A DNA stretch of 64,000 nucleotides from VAZQ01 sp963817135. Its GTDB lineage: Bacteria; Pseudomonadota; Alphaproteobacteria; Rhizobiales; Xanthobacteraceae. The stretch lies in contig CAWFNG010000008.1 in assembly GCA_963817135.1 (NCBI GenBank), positions 124,001 to 188,000 on the forward strand, given 5' to 3'. The notes under the pieces are model-generated. The model saw only the letters and a list, made by a program, of their open reading frames with translations. It was not told the DNA's origin and did not search any database. Numbering within the stretch: position 1 is the first letter of the stretch; each line of letters opens with the position of its first letter. The position numbers and the translations under genes were made by a program. Below, in pieces: positions 52,401 through 60,514 of the stretch.

Positions 52401-52710
52401 CTGCGACCTCATAGGCCGGGTTCATTGGCGCGCACACCGCGGTTGCTGCCGCTGCCAGAATCGCCACCGCCATTTCTGAGCCATTCGGCAGCACCACGGC
52501 GATCCGGTCATGCCGACCTATCCCCATGGCCCGCAGCGTATGCCCTGTATTTTCGATGTGCTGATAAAGACGACTATATGTCAGTGGGACTCGCCCCGGA
52601 GCTAAAATCGCCGGCGCGTCGGGAATGCGCTTTGCGTGATGTTGGAGCAGGTGAGGAAGGCAGGAAGACCGAAACGTGAGTTTTCTGCCTACGGAAGGCT
52701 CGTCTCGCAT
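49492..52710 (-). CDS. NRPS-like protein: adenylation, carrier, condensation (A-PCP-C)
   Basis: A 1072-residue single module. The adenylation or acyl-AMP ligase domain (about 1-530) has LLLTSGTTARPKIVPQTH, YYAMTETTS, DWFRTGDLGYFDDDGYLFLAGRAREIINRGGEKI and GPTGKVQR. The carrier domain (about 545-620) has the phosphopantetheine serine in GGDSLLA. The condensation domain (about 640-1060) has RRHEILRT, YADFAYW and IGPLANAV. Its active motif is H758-Q759-A-I-C-D763-G764 instead of HHxxxDG, so the catalytic second histidine is Gln. A C domain after the carrier with no thioesterase implies a partner or unusual release. The AMP-ligase part looks closer to acyl-CoA ligases than to amino-acid A domains. 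Confidence 0.88.
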   Translation of the reverse strand: MRDEPSVGRKLTFRSSCLPHLLQHHAKRIPDAPAILAPGRVPLTYSRLYQHIENTGHTLRAMGIGRHDRIAVVLPNGSEMAVAILAAAATAVCAPMNPAYEVAELDRYFTALGPRALITQAGIDSPARRVALSHGVRVIELSAVSDAEAGLFTLAGDRQYPPAHELVSPEHVAVLLLTSGTTARPKIVPQTHANICASAYSSAGAWALTEADRCINMLPLFHGHGLHNTLMASLAAGASVACTPGWDVNSFFGWLNAFQPTWYSAVSTIHKAILAEARHNQTRLANCVLRFIRSGSAPLPAQVLMELESTFKAPVIEYYAMTETTSTPIASNPLPPGQRKTGSAGIPVNLDVAIMDERGALLTNGKTGEVVVRGAGVMRGYDRDPMSTKAAFAGDWFRTGDLGYFDDDGYLFLAGRAREIINRGGEKIAPLEVDEVLLRHPAVAEAVTFAVPHVTLGEDVAAAVVLRPNCAATPKEIRQFAIGRIANFKVPRQVRIVSKIPKGPTGKVQRIGLAARLGVVASPRLAFAAPRTPLEELLSKHWAEVLQVQQIGIHDDFFVSGGDSLLATRALACVYKLTGVGLEVAKFFEAPTIAEVARHLEQAMQAGQPPGARSALARAARVKGAMPASMVQERLWKLQRALTDLPFFNILYALRIASPCDPAVLERSLNEIVRRHEILRTTLAVVDDGCVQIIAPQRTIALAFDDLLGKPPSKKEATAHKLIQEEVLHSFDLAEGPLIRARLLRLTKRQHLLLISMHQAICDGWSLGVLVEELIAVYDALYAGAESPLAPLPLQYADFAYWQRHWKSHADMVAQLAYWREQLHSPLPAMTIARGGPKRRIDDLRTARRPWALPASLTQSARRFAQNEGGTLFMVLVAALKTLLHRYLAQDDIRVATNVANRNRPGTTGLIGPLANAVILRTTLAGDPTPRELLRRVRATTLAAFAHQDLPIDVIAKALEREHGTKPGELAKIMILLQNATLRPIAGSGRQLTVEEANPSMMLPLVTPANFDVILMLHDGARGLRGTCVYKPHLFSARAILRLLRDFQQVLRRVVAKPDRPISTIRLSLHGR

Positions 52711-52873
52711 TGTTCCCCGGTGCCGACGCTTTCGTAATGACGCCTAATTCTAATCCCTCCAGCCAATTGTTACCATCGGTGGACAAAACTCAGGTTCCGG
52801 CTGAAAACTGCGTTGCACCTTTGCAGATACCAGCGGTAAATTCCCAAAGAACCTGTGCTTGGAGGGCAATGAC

Positions 52874-53050
52874 ATGGCCATAACGATTTATCCGGTCACG
52901 CCAAGCTTCGCTGCCGAAATTGGCGACGTTGACTTATCGGGACAGATCGACGCCGCCGACCTCATGTCAATTAAAGAAGGATTCGCAAAGTATGCTGTCT
53001 TGATCTTCCCAGAGCAGCATCAGAAGGGTATTGCGCCCAGAGTGGCGTAG
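52874..53050 (+). pseudogene. N-terminal fragment of a TfdA/TauD-like dioxygenase
   Basis: ATG 52874 (GGAGGG upstream) starts MAITIYPVTPSFAAEIGDVD, the N-terminus of a taurine/2,4-D-type dioxygenase, and continues LSGQIDAADLMSIKEGFAKYAVLIFPEQH. The likeness stops there, eight codons before a TAG. The whole catalytic domain is missing. It ends five bases before the cyclase gene. Confidence 0.7.
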
Positions 53051-53055
53051 TCGGG

Positions 53056-56000
53056 ATGCAGCAGATCGCAAACTGGCTAAAGTCGCTCGGTCTGAGCGAG
53101 TACGCCCAGCGCTTCGCGGAAAACCGCATCGATGCGAGCGTGCTACGCGATCTGACGGATCAGGATCTCGAAAAAATTGGCATCCCGCTGGGGCATCGCA
53201 AAAAGATGCTGCGTGCGATCGCAGAACTCGATGGGGCAGTGCTCACAACGCCACACGCGATCACTGGACCGGGTCGGCGGGACACCGCCGAGCGGCGCCA
53301 CCTCACCGTGATGATCTGCGATCTGGTGAGCTCGACGGCCCTGTCGGCCCGACTTGATCCGGAAGACATGCGTGCCGTGATCGATGCCTATCACGCTGCC
53401 TGCGCCCGGATCACACGCAACTATGATGGCTTCCTCGCCGAGTTCCGGGGCGACGGGATATTGGCCTATTTTGGCTATCCCCACGCGCACGAAGACGATG
53501 CCGAACGAACCGTGCGGGCAGGGCTCGATATTATTGCCGCCGTTGCCCAACTCGAGACGCGCGCCGCCGAGCCGCTCGCGGTCCGCATTGGCATCGCGAC
53601 CGGCTTGGTGGTGATCGGCGACCTCAGCCGCGAGGGTGCGTTGCGGGAGCATGCGGTGGTTGGAGACACGCCGAACCTTGCAGCCCGCCTTCAGGCCTTA
53701 GCCGAGCCTGGGACGATCGTGGTGGCGGCCTCGACGCGTCGGCTGCTCGGCGATCTGTTTGACCTGCGTGATCTGGGCCGGCACCAAGTCAAGGGTATTG
53801 CCGAGCCTGTCGCAGCGTGGGCGGTCAAGGGCATATTGGATTCCGAGAGCCGCTTCGAGGCGGTCCGCACCACCCGTCTAACCAATCTCATCGGCCGCGA
53901 CGACGAGATCAGATTTCTCATAGAACGCCAGCGCCTTGCCTGGAACGGCCAGGGGCAGATCGTGCTGCTCACGGGCGAGCCGGGGATCGGCAAGTCCCGC
54001 CTTGCGGCAGCTCTCTTTGAGCACATCGCCAGCGAGCCGCACACGCGCTTGCGTTACCAATGCTCGCCGTATCACACCAACAGCGCGCTCTATCCGTTCA
54101 TTGCCCAGCTCGAGCGAGCGGCGGCATTTACACCCGACGATGCGCCCGAGCAAAAGCTCGATAAACTTGCAGCGATCCTCGCCGTGGATACATCGCGCGT
54201 TCAAGCTGCGACCACACTTTTTGCCGCGCTGCTCTCGATCCCTTTCGGCAAACGGTATACGCCGCTCGCGCTTAGCCCCGCGCAGCAACGCCGCCAGACA
54301 CTGGCGGCACTGCTCGATCAAATCAAAGGTCTCGCACGGCAGCAACCGGTCCTGCTCCTCTTCGAGGACGCACACTGGGCCGATGCCACCTCACTCGAAC
54401 TGCTCGACCTGATGATCGAGCGGCTGTGCCAGCTACCAGTCCTGGCGCTGTTCACCTTCCGGCCGGAGTTTAAGCCGCCGTGGGTTGGTCTACCCCATGT
54501 CAGTATCTTGAAGCTCGGAGGTCTCGACGCCTCCAATGTCGAAAGCATGGTCGCGCGCGTGACGGGTGGCCGCCCGTTGCCAGCCGAGGTGACACAACAG
54601 ATCGTCGCCAAGACTGACGGCAATCCTTTGTTTGTCGAGGAACTGACCAAGGCGGTGCTGGAAGCGGGCATCCTCGTTGAGGACGCCGAGGGCTATCTGC
54701 TCGATGGACCCCTGCCGCCACTCGCCATTCCGGCGACACTCCACAACTCGCTGATGGCGCGACTGGATCGCTTGGCCCCCGTTAAGGAGATCGCCCAGAT
54801 TGGCGCTGCCATCGGCCGCGAATTCTCTTATTCTCTGCTGCACGCGTTGGTGGCACGCGACGAGACGGCATTGAAGAACGCGCTCGACCAGCTCGAGAAC
54901 GCGGAGCTCCTGTTCCGCCGCGGCGATCCCCCGCTAGCCATCTATACCTTCAAGCACGCGCTGGTGCAGAATGCGGCCTACGAGAACCTGCTCAGGAGCC
55001 GCCGGCAGGTGCTGCACCGGCGCATTGCCGACACCTTGCGAGATCGTTTCCAGACAATAGCCGAGATCCAGCCGGAGATCATCGCCCATCATTTCACGCA
55101 GGCGGGGCTCAGCGAAGCTGCCATCGAATGGTGGTGCAAGGCGGGTGAGCGGGCGTTGGACAAATCCGCCAACAACGAGGCGATCGCCCATCTCGAAAAG
55201 GCAATCAGCCTAGCCGAGGAATTGGCCGATGGTTCTGCCCAACAACTCCTGCGAATGCGGCTGCAGACCACGTACGGTCGTGGACTACTTCACGGTAGAG
55301 GGCACAGCCAGCCGGAGACGATCGCCGCATTTGCACGCGCCCGCGAACTTGCCGCGGGGATCGAAGACAGCGCCGCGAGGTTCTCGGCCTATTACGGCAT
55401 GTGGGAGGGAAGTTTTGTTCGCGCCGATCTCGCACCGATGCGTGAGGTGGCGCTGGCTTTCCTGCATGACGCTCAGCGCTCGCCCGAAGGAGCAGGGAGA
55501 GGCCGGGCACTTCACGTCTTTGGCGTAACTTCCTGGTTCCAGGGCGATTATGTCGGCGCGCGGACGCACCTTGAACAGGCTCTCGCCGTCTATGACCACG
55601 AACGGGATCACCATCCTTCCCCTCGGTTCGTTTTCGATGACAGAGTCGTTGCCACGGGCTGGCTAGCCGTAGTCCTTTGGCCTCTCGGGGAAGTCGATGA
55701 AGCGACTCGGCTGTTGGACAGAGCACTTAGTCTCGCGCAGCAAAGCGGTCATCCTCCGACGCTCGCATGGGCGCACGCCTACAAGTGCCGTTTCGCAGGC
55801 ATCTGCCGCAAACCCGGGCAGGCCAGACCTCATGCGGAGGAACTCCTCCGGCTAGCGCACGAGCACGGACTGCCGATGCGGCTGGCGGACTGCTCATTTT
55901 ATCGTGGCTGGGCACGCTGGTGCGACGGCTATGGCGATGGAGAAGCAGGAATGCGCGAAGGTTTGGCACTATGGAAGGAGATGGATTTTCAGTTATTCGC

Positions 56001-56436
56001 GCCAATGACCGGGACGTTGCTCGCAGAGCGAGATGCAGAAGCAGGCCGGGTTGAAGCTGGACTCGCCACGTTGGATGCGCAGCTCGGCGCGATCGAGCAG
56101 ACCGGTCAGCGCTGGTTCGCTGCCGAGGTGCACCGCGTGCGCGGCGAGCTTCTCCTGAAACTGCGGCAACCTGATGTTGCTGCCGCCGAGTCAGCTTTCA
56201 TACGCGCCATCGAGATCGCCCGCAGCCAACACACGCGAACGTTCGAGCTGCGGGCTGCACTGTCGCTTGCAAAGCTCTGTCAGACCACCGGTCGGGAAAA
56301 GGTAGCGAGTGAGTTGCTCGTTGCGGCCCTCGTCGGCTTCAACGCGGGGCCGGAAGTTCCGGAGATCGAAGAAGCGCAGCGGCTCCTCGCGGAGGCCTGC
56401 GGCGGAGCGAACCAGCCGACAACAAATCGACTTTGA
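53056..56436 (+). CDS. SAM-domain adenylate cyclase with AAA ATPase and TPR regions
   Basis: A 1126-residue signalling protein. A SAM domain (residues 1-65, IANWLKSLGLSEYAQRF) precedes a class III cyclase domain (about 75-260): LTVMICDLVSSTALSARLD, FRGDGILAYFGYPHAHEDDAERT and AVVGDTPNLAARLQ. A nucleotide-binding AAA domain follows with Walker A GEPGIGKS near 307 and Walker B LLLFEDAHWAD near 435. The rest (about 600-1110) is TPR-like helical repeats. This layout is common in Bradyrhizobium relatives. A truncated paralogue lies at 44576. The cyclase metal residues are present. Confidence 0.9.
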   Translation: MQQIANWLKSLGLSEYAQRFAENRIDASVLRDLTDQDLEKIGIPLGHRKKMLRAIAELDGAVLTTPHAITGPGRRDTAERRHLTVMICDLVSSTALSARLDPEDMRAVIDAYHAACARITRNYDGFLAEFRGDGILAYFGYPHAHEDDAERTVRAGLDIIAAVAQLETRAAEPLAVRIGIATGLVVIGDLSREGALREHAVVGDTPNLAARLQALAEPGTIVVAASTRRLLGDLFDLRDLGRHQVKGIAEPVAAWAVKGILDSESRFEAVRTTRLTNLIGRDDEIRFLIERQRLAWNGQGQIVLLTGEPGIGKSRLAAALFEHIASEPHTRLRYQCSPYHTNSALYPFIAQLERAAAFTPDDAPEQKLDKLAAILAVDTSRVQAATTLFAALLSIPFGKRYTPLALSPAQQRRQTLAALLDQIKGLARQQPVLLLFEDAHWADATSLELLDLMIERLCQLPVLALFTFRPEFKPPWVGLPHVSILKLGGLDASNVESMVARVTGGRPLPAEVTQQIVAKTDGNPLFVEELTKAVLEAGILVEDAEGYLLDGPLPPLAIPATLHNSLMARLDRLAPVKEIAQIGAAIGREFSYSLLHALVARDETALKNALDQLENAELLFRRGDPPLAIYTFKHALVQNAAYENLLRSRRQVLHRRIADTLRDRFQTIAEIQPEIIAHHFTQAGLSEAAIEWWCKAGERALDKSANNEAIAHLEKAISLAEELADGSAQQLLRMRLQTTYGRGLLHGRGHSQPETIAAFARARELAAGIEDSAARFSAYYGMWEGSFVRADLAPMREVALAFLHDAQRSPEGAGRGRALHVFGVTSWFQGDYVGARTHLEQALAVYDHERDHHPSPRFVFDDRVVATGWLAVVLWPLGEVDEATRLLDRALSLAQQSGHPPTLAWAHAYKCRFAGICRKPGQARPHAEELLRLAHEHGLPMRLADCSFYRGWARWCDGYGDGEAGMREGLALWKEMDFQLFAPMTGTLLAERDAEAGRVEAGLATLDAQLGAIEQTGQRWFAAEVHRVRGELLLKLRQPDVAAAESAFIRAIEIARSQHTRTFELRAALSLAKLCQTTGREKVASELLVAALVGFNAGPEVPEIEEAQRLLAEACGGANQPTTNRL

Positions 56437-56487
56437 CTTGGAGTTTTTTCTGCATTTGCGTAAGCATACAAATTGTGGGTCGTGATC

Positions 56488-57459
56488 ATGAAATTTCCTC
56501 GTCGCAGATTTCTGCGTCTGGCAGCGGGCGCCGCTATGCTGCCGGTTACAACACGCGTTGCATCGGCGATCGATTACCCGACGCGACCGGTGTACTTGAT
56601 CGTTGAGTACTTTGCCGGCAGCTTGTCGGACATTGTTGCGCGTCTCACAGCACAATGGCTGTCGAAGCGGCTCGGGCAGCAGGTCATCGTCGACAATCAG
56701 CCGGGTGCGGGAGGCAATCTCGCTACTGATATGGTTGTCCGGGCGCGCCCCGATGGGTACACGCTCCTTAGCGTCGCGTCGGCCAACGTGTGGAACGCGA
56801 CGCTCTACGACAATCTCAGCTTCAATTTCATCCGCGACATCGCTCCGGTTGCATGCATCTCGCGTACGCCGGGTGTCCTAGTGGTCCATCCGTCGTTCCC
56901 AGCCAAGACCTTCCCCGAGTTCGTCGCCTACGCCAAAGCTAATCCGGGTAAAATCAACGTAGCGTCGGGAGGGATCGGCAGCTTGCCACATGTCGCTGCC
57001 GAACTTTTCAAGTTTATGGTTGGCGTCGACTTGGTTCACGTGCCGTACCGCAGTAGTTACGTTCCCGATCTGCTCGGCGGCCAGGTGCAGGCCGCGTTTA
57101 GTCCGATACCTACGGTGATCGAACAGATCGGGGCGGGCAAGCTGCGCGCCCTTGCAGTGACCGGCGCGATACCCTCGCAGGCCTTGCCGGGGCTCCCGAC
57201 TGTCGGCGAATTTGTGCGGGGCTACGAGGCAACTGCGCTCAATGGTATTGGCGCCCCAAGGGGCACACCTGCCGAAATCATCGACAAACTCAACGAGGCG
57301 ATTATAGCCGGTCTCGCCGATTCCGAGATCCAGACGCGATTTGCCCAGCTTGGTACCGTGCCAGTGCCGATGACCCCCGCCGAATTCGGCAAATTAATCG
57401 TCGACGAAACTGAGAAGTGGGGCAAGGTTTTTAAATCCGCGGGCATTAAGGCGGAGTGA
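56488..57459 (+). CDS. Bug/TctC-family periplasmic substrate-binding protein
   Basis: A 323-residue receptor of the tripartite tricarboxylate transporter type. It has a twin-arginine-like leader MKFPRRRFLRLAAGAAMLPV, a mature start YPTRPVYLIV, then IVDNQPGAGGNLATDMVVRARPDGYTLL, YAKANPGKINVASGGIGSLPHVAAELFK and VPYRSSYVPDLLGGQVQ. It ends GKVFKSAGIKAE. ATG 56488 was preferred to a TTG five codons earlier. No TctAB is adjacent. It is closely related to the broken copy at 58476-59454. Confidence 0.9.
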   Translation: MKFPRRRFLRLAAGAAMLPVTTRVASAIDYPTRPVYLIVEYFAGSLSDIVARLTAQWLSKRLGQQVIVDNQPGAGGNLATDMVVRARPDGYTLLSVASANVWNATLYDNLSFNFIRDIAPVACISRTPGVLVVHPSFPAKTFPEFVAYAKANPGKINVASGGIGSLPHVAAELFKFMVGVDLVHVPYRSSYVPDLLGGQVQAAFSPIPTVIEQIGAGKLRALAVTGAIPSQALPGLPTVGEFVRGYEATALNGIGAPRGTPAEIIDKLNEAIIAGLADSEIQTRFAQLGTVPVPMTPAEFGKLIVDETEKWGKVFKSAGIKAE

Positions 57460-57462
57460 AAT

Positions 57463-57600
57463 TAGTGACGATCGGAACCTTCGATGTTATCCTGATGCTG
57501 CACGATGGAGCACGCGGGCTGAGGGGGCACTTGCGTCTACAACCCACATCTCTTCAGCGCGAGCGCCAGCGGGCGGCTGCTTGGAGATTTCCAGCGGGTG
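57463..57600 (+). pseudogene. Fragment of an NRPS condensation-domain 3' end
   Basis: The frame reads FDVILMLHDGARGLRGHL, matching FDVILMLHDGARGLRGTC in the C-terminus of the NRPS gene at 49610-49690, and the DNA stays alike for about 100 bases with a frame change. Its orientation is opposite to the NRPS gene. It sits directly before the metzincin-type gene. Confidence 0.7.
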
Positions 57601-57605
57601 TTCGA

Positions 57606-58334
57606 ATGCGTGGCATCGTAGACATCGCGGGCCTCATGCTTTCTCTTGCGGCGCTGATGTGGGCCGACACGGCGAGCGCGCAGGCGGCGACGTACTCATT
57701 GAGCGTCAGCCGTCATCGTGATGTTCCGGCGCTGAGCGAGGCGGAAGTGACGACTATCCTGGCCAAAGCGTCGAAGATGCTGAAAAAGGATGCCAGTCAT
57801 CACGATGACGACGATATGGCGTGCGATGTGAGCTTCACGCTCAAGGGCCCCGTCCGCACCTTCACGCTACCGGGTGCGGCGGTTGTAGACGAGGACAATA
57901 TCGAGGACGTCCATGACGTCAATTCCAGTGTTACGGGCGATTTTCACGTCAAGATCGTCAAGGAGATCAGGTTCTGCAGGCCGGAGATAGGAACTGGACA
58001 ACGATATGACGGATGTTCGTTCTCTCCTGATTCTCGTTCGATCATCGTTGTTCACCCCAAGCTCCATAGGGATCGGAACGGCAATCCCTTGCCCAATTAT
58101 CCCGACCATCTCCTATGGGCTCACGAGTTCGGGCACCTGACGGGCTCGGGGCATAGGCACGATGCGTCGGTCGCACTCATGACGGCTTGCTCCGTTGCGG
58201 GGTTCAAGATTCGCGATAGCTGCGTGCGGGTCAGTCGCGCAGAATGCAAACGCCTCCTTTCAGGTCCGGGAAAACCCCAAGCAGCGGCATTCGGTCAATG
58301 CCTGCTGCCACAGCCCGTCACCACCTGCCAGTGA
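57606..58334 (+). CDS. Secreted metzincin-type zinc protease
   Basis: A 242-residue protein with a signal peptide (MRGIVDIAGLMLSLAALMWA, cleaved near TASAQA). The extended zinc motif HExxHxxGxxH is complete: H173-E-F-G-H177-L-T-G180-S-G-H183. Met192 (ALMTA) fits a Met-turn, only nine residues later. An Asp/His-rich stretch (ASHHDDDDMACD) precedes the catalytic core. Six or more cysteines suggest disulfides. ATG 57606 is chosen because the codons before it belong to a NRPS fragment. The family is not recognised beyond the clan; the target is unknown. Confidence 0.75.
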   Translation: MRGIVDIAGLMLSLAALMWADTASAQAATYSLSVSRHRDVPALSEAEVTTILAKASKMLKKDASHHDDDDMACDVSFTLKGPVRTFTLPGAAVVDEDNIEDVHDVNSSVTGDFHVKIVKEIRFCRPEIGTGQRYDGCSFSPDSRSIIVVHPKLHRDRNGNPLPNYPDHLLWAHEFGHLTGSGHRHDASVALMTACSVAGFKIRDSCVRVSRAECKRLLSGPGKPQAAAFGQCLLPQPVTTCQ

Positions 58335-58475
58335 GCGGCGTGCAGCGACGCTGCATGCGCTCTAAACTTTTCAATATCAACTTCGCCGCCTTATATGGTC
58401 ATTTTCGCAATTTACGATCCGCCACGCTTTCAGGCGCTTGCAGCGGACGCTGGGTGAGCAAATGGCGCTGGGGTT

Positions 58476-59454
58476 TTATTCCGCCTTGAGGCCGGCCGCC
58501 TGGATCACCTTGCTCCATTTGTCTGCATAGCCGACGATGAAGGCGCCGAACTCGGCGGGCGAGGTCGCGAATGGTTCCACTCCCAAATTGGTGAGCCGCG
58601 ACCTGAAATTGGCATCAACGAGCGCTGCATTGATTTCCTTGTTGAGCGCATTGACGATTTCCTCAGGTATGCCCTTGGGCGCGGCGATGCCTTCCCACCC
58701 GTTTGCCTCGTAGCCGGGGACGAAATCGCTCACCGGCGGAATGTCCGGTAACACATCCATGCGCGTGCTGGTCGTCACTCCCAAGGCTCGCAGCCTGCCA
58801 GACCTGATATGGTCGATCGAGACCGATACAGTGCCAAAGAACACTTGCACCTGTCCGCTGAGCAGATCGATGACCGCCGGCCCACCGCCACGATAGGGCA
58901 CATGCAGCAGCTCGACGCCAGTCATTTTCTTGAACAGCTCTCCATACAGGTGCGAGGGAGTTCCAGCGCCACCCGATCCCATGTTGATCCTTCCCGGATT
59001 GGCTTTGGCGTAGACAATGAACTCGGGGATGGTTGTTGCCTGAACGGAAGGATTTACGACGACGACGCCGGCGTAGCGGCAAACTCCCGCGACTGGCGCG
59101 AGATCGTGGATAAAGTCGAAAGCAAGATTGTGGTATAGTGCCGTGTTCCATGCGTTCGTTGACGTCGCTTCGAGCAGCGTGTAGCCATCCGCTCGCGCAC
59201 GCGCGACCATTTCGGTGCCGAGATTTCCGCCAGCCCCTGGCCTGTTCTCGATGATGAAAGGCTGACCGAGCCGCTCCGACAACCACTGGCCTATCAGCCG
59301 TGCGGCGATATCTGAGGGGCCGCCGGCGGCAAAGCAGACGATCAAGCGCACCGGTCGTGTTTGGGTAGGCCTGCGCTCTTCCAACTTTTGCCGCGGCTGG
59401 CAGCGCCACAGAGCCTGTCGCCAGATGCAGGAATTTGCGACGGTGAATTTTCAT
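58476..59454 (-). pseudogene. Bug/TctC-family substrate-binding protein, frameshifted near its start
   Basis: ATG 59454 gives the leader MKIHRRKFLHLATGSVALPA and reaches AQAYPN. One base too many near 59360 then throws the frame. The rest, RPVRLIVCFAAGGPSDIAARLIGQWL and IENRPGAGGNLGTEMVARARADGYTLLE, is open to the stop at 58476. The joined protein would be a normal 325 residues. Without the leader the remaining part would stay in the cytoplasm. Confidence 0.82.
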
Positions 59455-59636
59455 GCCATTGCCCTCTTGGGCTTTTGCAGGCACAGGATGGCCTCCCCAG
59501 GATGGCACATTGAGCGAGTATTCCGATGCCCATCGAATAGGCAGCGCTCGCAAGGACTCCCCTGTTCTGGCCGAGGTCGAGCTTAGTGTATTGTATATTT
59601 CTAGGTTGAATTCGGGTAAATAAATACGGGTTTGAA

Positions 59637-60467
59637 ATGGCGGTTCGCTTGGCTTTGTTGCAAATGAATTGCTCGGGTGCACGCGAGCAGAATCTGGCGC
59701 GTGCAGAGGAAATGATCCGGGAGGCAGCCAGCAAAAAGGCGGAAGTTCTGCTGCTTCCCGAGGTCTTCCACGAGCAGTTCTTTATCACCGATCTCAACAG
59801 CCGCTATTTCGACATGGCTGAACCCATCCCGGGACCCATCACAGACAGAATGCAGCAGCTTGCGCGCGAGCTTGAGATTGTCGTTGTGGCGCCCATTTAT
59901 GAGCGCGTCGATCGCAGCGTTTATTACAATTCCGCAGCCGTGATTGACGCCGATGGCCGCTTGCTAGGGGTCTATCGCAAGAACCACATCCCGCTGAACA
60001 CGATTTTCTACGAAAAGCTGTACTTCAAACCGGGCAATCTCGGCTATCCCGTGTTCAATACCCGCTACGGGAAAATCGGATTATTGATCTGCCACGACCG
60101 GCATTATCCGGAAGGAGCGCGCGCGCTCGCGCTTAATGGCGCCGAGATGGTGCTCATACCAAGCGCCACGCCTGACAAGAGTTTGTCCCGTAAGGTCTGG
60201 GAGAAAGAATTATGCGCGCATGCCATCTTCAATGAATACTTTGTCGCCGGGTTAAATCGCACCGGCAAGGAAGGTGCCTACGTATATTATGGCCACAGCG
60301 TCGCCTTTGATCCTTCAGGCGAATTGCTGGCCCAAGCGGGTCCGGATGAGGAAGTCCTTATCGTCGATTGCGATCTCGATCTCATCACGCAGCGCCGGCG
60401 TGCTTGGCAATTTTACCGGGACAGGCGGCCCGATACCTACGGCATACTCACCGCGCTAGTGCCTTAG
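59637..60467 (+). CDS. Carbon-nitrogen hydrolase (nitrilase superfamily, N-carbamoylputrescine amidase/beta-ureidopropionase-like)
   Basis: A 276-residue amidase. The catalytic triad is Glu42 (LLPEVFHEQFF), Lys115 (YRKNHIP) and Cys152 (LLICHDRHYPEG). The end QFYRDRRPDTYGILT is typical of N-carbamoyl-amine hydrolases such as AguB and of beta-ureidopropionase. It would release ammonia and CO2 from a carbamoyl compound, or hydrolyse an amide. A complete ABC importer follows on the same strand, so its substrate may be imported by that system. Confidence 0.88.
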   Translation: MAVRLALLQMNCSGAREQNLARAEEMIREAASKKAEVLLLPEVFHEQFFITDLNSRYFDMAEPIPGPITDRMQQLARELEIVVVAPIYERVDRSVYYNSAAVIDADGRLLGVYRKNHIPLNTIFYEKLYFKPGNLGYPVFNTRYGKIGLLICHDRHYPEGARALALNGAEMVLIPSATPDKSLSRKVWEKELCAHAIFNEYFVAGLNRTGKEGAYVYYGHSVAFDPSGELLAQAGPDEEVLIVDCDLDLITQRRRAWQFYRDRRPDTYGILTALVP

Positions 60468-60514
60468 GTACATGGTGGAGGGGAGCAGCAGCGCGAATCG
60501 AGCGGGAGATGACG

